Shown: positions 61,384 through 64,000 of the stretch, in pieces
Numbering within the stretch: the stretch's first letter is position 1
Layout of the letters: every line of letters starts with the position of its first letter
Origin: Streptomyces sp. ATexAB-D23
Lineage (GTDB): Bacteria; Actinomycetota; Actinomycetes; Streptomycetales; Streptomycetaceae
Assembly (NCBI RefSeq): GCF_000373645.1
Contig: NZ_KB892079.1
Coordinates: forward strand, 231,977-295,976
DNA length: 64,000 bases
Direction: 5' to 3'
Position numbers and translations under genes: made by a program
Notes under the pieces: generated by a model
Told to the model about the DNA's origin: nothing
Seen by the model: the letters and a program-made list of their open reading frames with translations, nothing else
Database searches by the model: none

Positions 61384-61588
61384 GTCTGCCCATCCCCGCT
61401 GCCTGGTACGCCTGACGAGGCACAGCTTACGTACCCGCCGCCCGGGGTGCTCAGAGGCCGCGCCCTCGCCGGGGATCGGATTGTCAGTGCCGGGTGGGAA
61501 ACTTGAGGAGTGGTCAGGGAGCCGCGGATCCAGGCGCCCCGGCCCGTGCGAGATCTCAAAGGTCCGTCGCAGAAGGGGGATTGGATCA

Positions 61589-61849
61589 GTGAAGGGCGAT
61601 CGAGTCGAGATAGTCGTGGACGCCGGGGACACGACCAGGACGTACGAGGTGGTGGCCTCCAGGGCCGGCCGCAGGGTGGAGACCGCGGTCCGCCGGGGTG
61701 TGGTCGAAGTGAGTGAAGTCACGCGCAACGGCTCCGTGGTCCGCACCGCGCGTTTCATGGCGACCAGGGTCCTCGCTCTGGTCGAACAGCCGGTCCCCAG
61801 GGAGGATGGCTCCGAGCATCCCCTCCGGGATGACCCCAACCCTGCGTAG
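61589..61849 (+). CDS. Conserved small hypothetical protein
   Basis: 86-residue, probably beta-rich protein: VKGDRVEIVVDAGDTTRTYEVV, then RVETAVRRGVVEVSEVTRNGSVVRTARFMATRVLALVEQP. GTG 61589 has AAGGGGGA 8 bp upstream. I do not recognise a family. It is divergent from the kinase gene (205-bp gap). Confidence 0.65.
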   Translation: MKGDRVEIVVDAGDTTRTYEVVASRAGRRVETAVRRGVVEVSEVTRNGSVVRTARFMATRVLALVEQPVPREDGSEHPLRDDPNPA

Positions 61850-62035
61850 CCCCGTCTCCACCCAGGGGAGTACGCCGACAGCACGGGGCTCATCCTCCGG
61901 GAGGCCCGGCAATCGGTACGCGGGCATGACGCCGCCCGCCGCCCGAATCCCTAATGTTGAAGTCAAGCGGCGGGCGTCGCACTCGTCCCCCGAGGTCACA
62001 CGCCCGCCGCCCCACATCAGGTCAGGAGAGGAATC

Positions 62036-62245
62036 ATGGCGGACACGGCAACGCGGACCATCATCCGCACGCGAGGACGCAGGGCTCACGCCGCGTTCGG
62101 CAGCCGCCCGTCGTCCGGCACGCGCCACCCGCTGGTGGCGACGGCCATGGTTCTTCCTCTGGCGGCCCTGCTCGTCGTCGTCTTCGGCGGCTGGGAAGCA
62201 GTGGTCACACAGGCGTCGTCCGTGGGCGTGATGCTGGGGCGCTGA
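62036..62245 (+). CDS. Small single-pass membrane protein
   Basis: 69 residues with a basic N-terminus (RTIIRTRGRRAH) and one hydrophobic helix, LVATAMVLPLAALLVVVFGGW. GGAGAGGA precedes ATG 62036. Unknown function. Confidence 0.6.
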   Translation: MADTATRTIIRTRGRRAHAAFGSRPSSGTRHPLVATAMVLPLAALLVVVFGGWEAVVTQASSVGVMLGR

Positions 62246-62333
62246 GCGGCGCCCCGGGTCCGGAAGAGCGGTCCGGACCGGGACATCCGGCCAACAACCC
62301 CGTGGGGACGGGGGTGCGGCGGACGGCAGCGTT

Positions 62334-62363
62334 TGTCCGGTCAGCTGGGGAGCTGACCGGACA
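62334..62363. terminator. Terminator hairpin
   Basis: TGTCCGGTCAGCT (62334-62346) pairs perfectly with its complement at 62351-62363 around GGGG. A weaker GTCCGG/CCGGAC stem precedes it near 62260-62280. The rest of 62246-62539 shows no gene. Confidence 0.75.
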
Positions 62364-62539
62364 TCGCGCTGTCCGGGGCCGATTCACCCGGCCCACAGTC
62401 CCCCGCCCTCCGCGTTCGCTGCGCACGGCCCGCCCTCCGGGTACGTTCCCGCGCTGCCCGCGCTGCCCGCGCTGCGCGTACGCTCTGCCGCGGGCGCGCC
62501 CGCCCGTCGAGAGCCCGTCCCGTGCCACCGGGGGAGACC

Positions 62540-63526
62540 GTGACCACCGCAGTCGTACGCGCGCTGGGCGACCTCGCCCACCGGGCGGCCCACCCGCCCC
62601 CGGGCGCCGCCTGCTCCTGCCCGCCCCCGGCCGTGCTCGCCGACCGCGCGGACGGCACCGTGGTCCGCCGCGGCCCTGTCGTCGCCAAGGCCCACGCCCC
62701 CGGCACGGACACCGCCGCCCTGGCCGCACGCATGCGCCTGGCGACCGACCCCGCCCTGGCAGGCACGCTCCTGGCGCCCCTCTTCCTGCGGTGGCCGTCC
62801 CCGGACAGCCGGCCCGCGCACCTCACCGAACTGCACGGCCGCCCCGTCACCCTGTGGCCGCACGGCGAGCCGGTCGATCCCGGCGATCCCGACGCCGCCC
62901 CCTGGGAAGAGGCCGCCGCGCTCCTCGCGCGCCTGCACCGCACCGCGACCCCCGGGCCCGCACTCCCCGCCATGCGCGGCCCGGCCAAGGCCGCGCTCGC
63001 CGTGGCCCGGATGCGTACCGCCCGGCCCGGCGATCCGGCGACCGCCCCCGTGCTCGCCGCCTGGCGCGGGCTGCCGGGCTGGGCCCGCGGCGAGGCACCC
63101 CCTCCGGCTGACCGGGGGACCTTCCTCTGCCACGGCGACCTGCACCTGGGCCAGCTCGTCCGCCACCCCGCGCCGCACGGCCCCTGGCTGCTCATCGACA
63201 TCGACGACGCCGGCCACGGCGACCCCGCCTGGGACCTCGCACGCCCCGCTGCCTGGTACGCGGCCGGGCTGCTGCCCCCCGAGGTCTGGCTCCGCTTCCT
63301 GGACGCCTACCGCGCCGGGGGCGGCCCCGCCGTACCGGCCGACGGTGACCCGTGGCCCGAACTCGACGTGCCCGCCCGCGCCCTGACCGTACAGACCGCG
63401 GCACTGGCCTGGGCGAAGTCGGCGGCGGAGGGCAGGGTTCCGGACGCGGTGGAACAGGTCATGATCGACGCCTGTGCCCGTATCGCCTCGCTCACACCGG
63501 AGTTGGACGTCGAACACTCGTCATAG
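62540..63526 (+). CDS. Aminoglycoside phosphotransferase-fold protein
   Basis: 328-residue APH/ChoK superfamily protein. Catalytic loop FLCHGDLHLGQLV (HGDxHxxN-like, with Q in place of N) and metal motif WLLIDIDDAGHGDPAWDLARP are present; the N-lobe Lys is probably in GPVVAKAHAP. Natural substrate unknown: such genes phosphorylate antibiotics, choline-like compounds or sugars. GTG 62540 is favoured over GTG 62522. Confidence 0.85.
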   Translation: MTTAVVRALGDLAHRAAHPPPGAACSCPPPAVLADRADGTVVRRGPVVAKAHAPGTDTAALAARMRLATDPALAGTLLAPLFLRWPSPDSRPAHLTELHGRPVTLWPHGEPVDPGDPDAAPWEEAAALLARLHRTATPGPALPAMRGPAKAALAVARMRTARPGDPATAPVLAAWRGLPGWARGEAPPPADRGTFLCHGDLHLGQLVRHPAPHGPWLLIDIDDAGHGDPAWDLARPAAWYAAGLLPPEVWLRFLDAYRAGGGPAVPADGDPWPELDVPARALTVQTAALAWAKSAAEGRVPDAVEQVMIDACARIASLTPELDVEHSS

Positions 63527-63595
63527 GGTGAACCGACCGTCGGCGGGCCATGCCTTCCGGCGACGGCGAACCGACAGCGAGGAGTGAGCCCGACC

Positions 63596-63874
63596 ATGCA
63601 GTGTCCCAAGTGCCACGCACCGATGCACACGTACAACCGCAACGGCATCCAGATCGAGCAGTGCAGCGGCTGCCGGGGGATATTCCTCGACTACGGGGAG
63701 CTGGAGACGCTGACCCGCATCGAGTCCCAGTGGGCGCAGCAGGCACCCCCGCCGCCGGCCCCGCCGGCCTACCCGTCCGCCCCGGCGCCCGCCTGGGGTG
63801 CCCCGCAGCACCACGGCGGGCACCACGGCCACTACCGGCAGAAGGGCTTCGGCCGCATGCTCTTCTCCTCCTGA
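63596..63874 (+). CDS. Zinc-ribbon (zf-TFIIB) small protein
   Basis: 92-residue protein starting MQCPKCHAPM with a second CSGCRG pair about 20 residues on, forming a zinc ribbon, then IFLDYGELETL as in the zf-TFIIB family. The tail is Pro/Ala- and His/Gly-rich (HHGGHHGHY), possibly more metal binding. GTG 63584 is an alternative start. Confidence 0.85.
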   Translation: MQCPKCHAPMHTYNRNGIQIEQCSGCRGIFLDYGELETLTRIESQWAQQAPPPPAPPAYPSAPAPAWGAPQHHGGHHGHYRQKGFGRMLFSS

Positions 63875-63888
63875 CCGGGAGGGAACGA

Positions 63889-63922
63889 CGAAGCCCCGGT
63901 CGTGGAGACGACCGGGGCTTCG
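63889..63922 (+). terminator. Strong terminator hairpin
   Basis: CGAAGCCCCGGTCGT (63889-63903) pairs perfectly with ACGACCGGGGCTTCG (63908-63922), GGAG tetraloop, between the zinc-ribbon gene and the convergent tRNA. Confidence 0.85.
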
Positions 63923-63928
63923 TGACAG

Positions 63929-64000
63929 TGCGCGATACTGGGATTGAACCAGTGACCTCTTCCGTGTCAGGGAAGCGCTCTCCCGCTGAGCTAATCGCGC
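63929..64000 (-). tRNA. tRNA-Val (GAC)
   Basis: 72-nt tRNA on the minus strand, 5' end at 64000. Acceptor GCGCGAT pairs with ATCGCGC, D-arm AGCTCAGCGGGAGAGC, anticodon stem-loop CTTCC-CTGACAC-GGAAG with anticodon GAC, T-arm GGTTCAATCC. Discriminator A; CCA is not encoded. Reads the common GUC codon. Confidence 0.95.

Noticed and set aside
60016..61506. Long plus-strand frame opposite the kinase
   Set aside because: It is the antisense shadow of the kinase gene, whose motifs are unmistakable on the minus strand.

Overview
The window is chromosomal DNA of a streptomycete. Coding DNA is very GC-rich with mostly G/C third positions, GTG and TTG starts are common, a TTA leucine codon is rare enough to stand out, and the gene set is typical (PheST, an ArgCJBDR cluster, MetNIQ, a BluB-CobT fusion, a Streptomyces-type TPR regulator, DUF5997, DUF6193). 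Without a database search I cannot name the species.

Layout. 1-11.5 kb: 3' part of pheS and all of pheT, a TPR regulator, a Nudix hydrolase, 3-hydroxybutyryl-CoA dehydrogenase, an exported DUF187-type glycosidase, a divergent EamA exporter/MocR regulator pair, and a histidine-phosphatase-fold protein without its catalytic histidines. 11.5-20 kb: a Clp-N/HTH protein with two palindromic operators, cyclophilin, DinB, a LysR-effector-only protein beside DUF5997, an FG-GAP secreted protein, gap and an AraC-type regulator. 20-29 kb: arginine biosynthesis argC-argJ-argB-argD-argR as one overlapping operon, with argH about 2 kb downstream under its own promoter; both promoters carry ARG-box-like sites. 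29-36 kb: aldo/keto reductase, HAD protein, TetR/MFS efflux pair, PlsC acyltransferase, GlpQ, GNAT and two small membrane proteins. 36.5-39.6 kb: methionine ABC transporter metN-metI-metQ, preceded by a 28-codon reading frame that may be a leader peptide. 39.7-47 kb: GNAT, then cobalamin genes cobL, bluB-cobT fusion and cobA/cysG.

47.1-59.9 kb is the most unusual part. A complete type I-E CRISPR-Cas locus (cas3, cse1, cse2, cas7, cas5, cas6e, cas1, cas2) lies inside a TrmH/SPOUT RNA methyltransferase gene. The native 5' half (to about 47521) is fused in frame to a divergent 3' half of different codon use. The displaced native 3' half survives as a remnant at 59478-59903. Two CRISPR arrays in opposite orientation, with the same 31-bp leader, form most of the island's flanks; the right array is cut off inside a repeat at the chromosomal junction. 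Between cas3 and cse1 are a decayed two-repeat mini-array and an antisense gene for a small two-helix membrane protein that I do not recognise. No integrase or transposase is visible.

60-64 kb: a membrane-anchored Ser/Thr kinase, small conserved proteins, an aminoglycoside-phosphotransferase-fold protein, a zinc-ribbon protein and a complete tRNA-Val(GAC) at the window edge.
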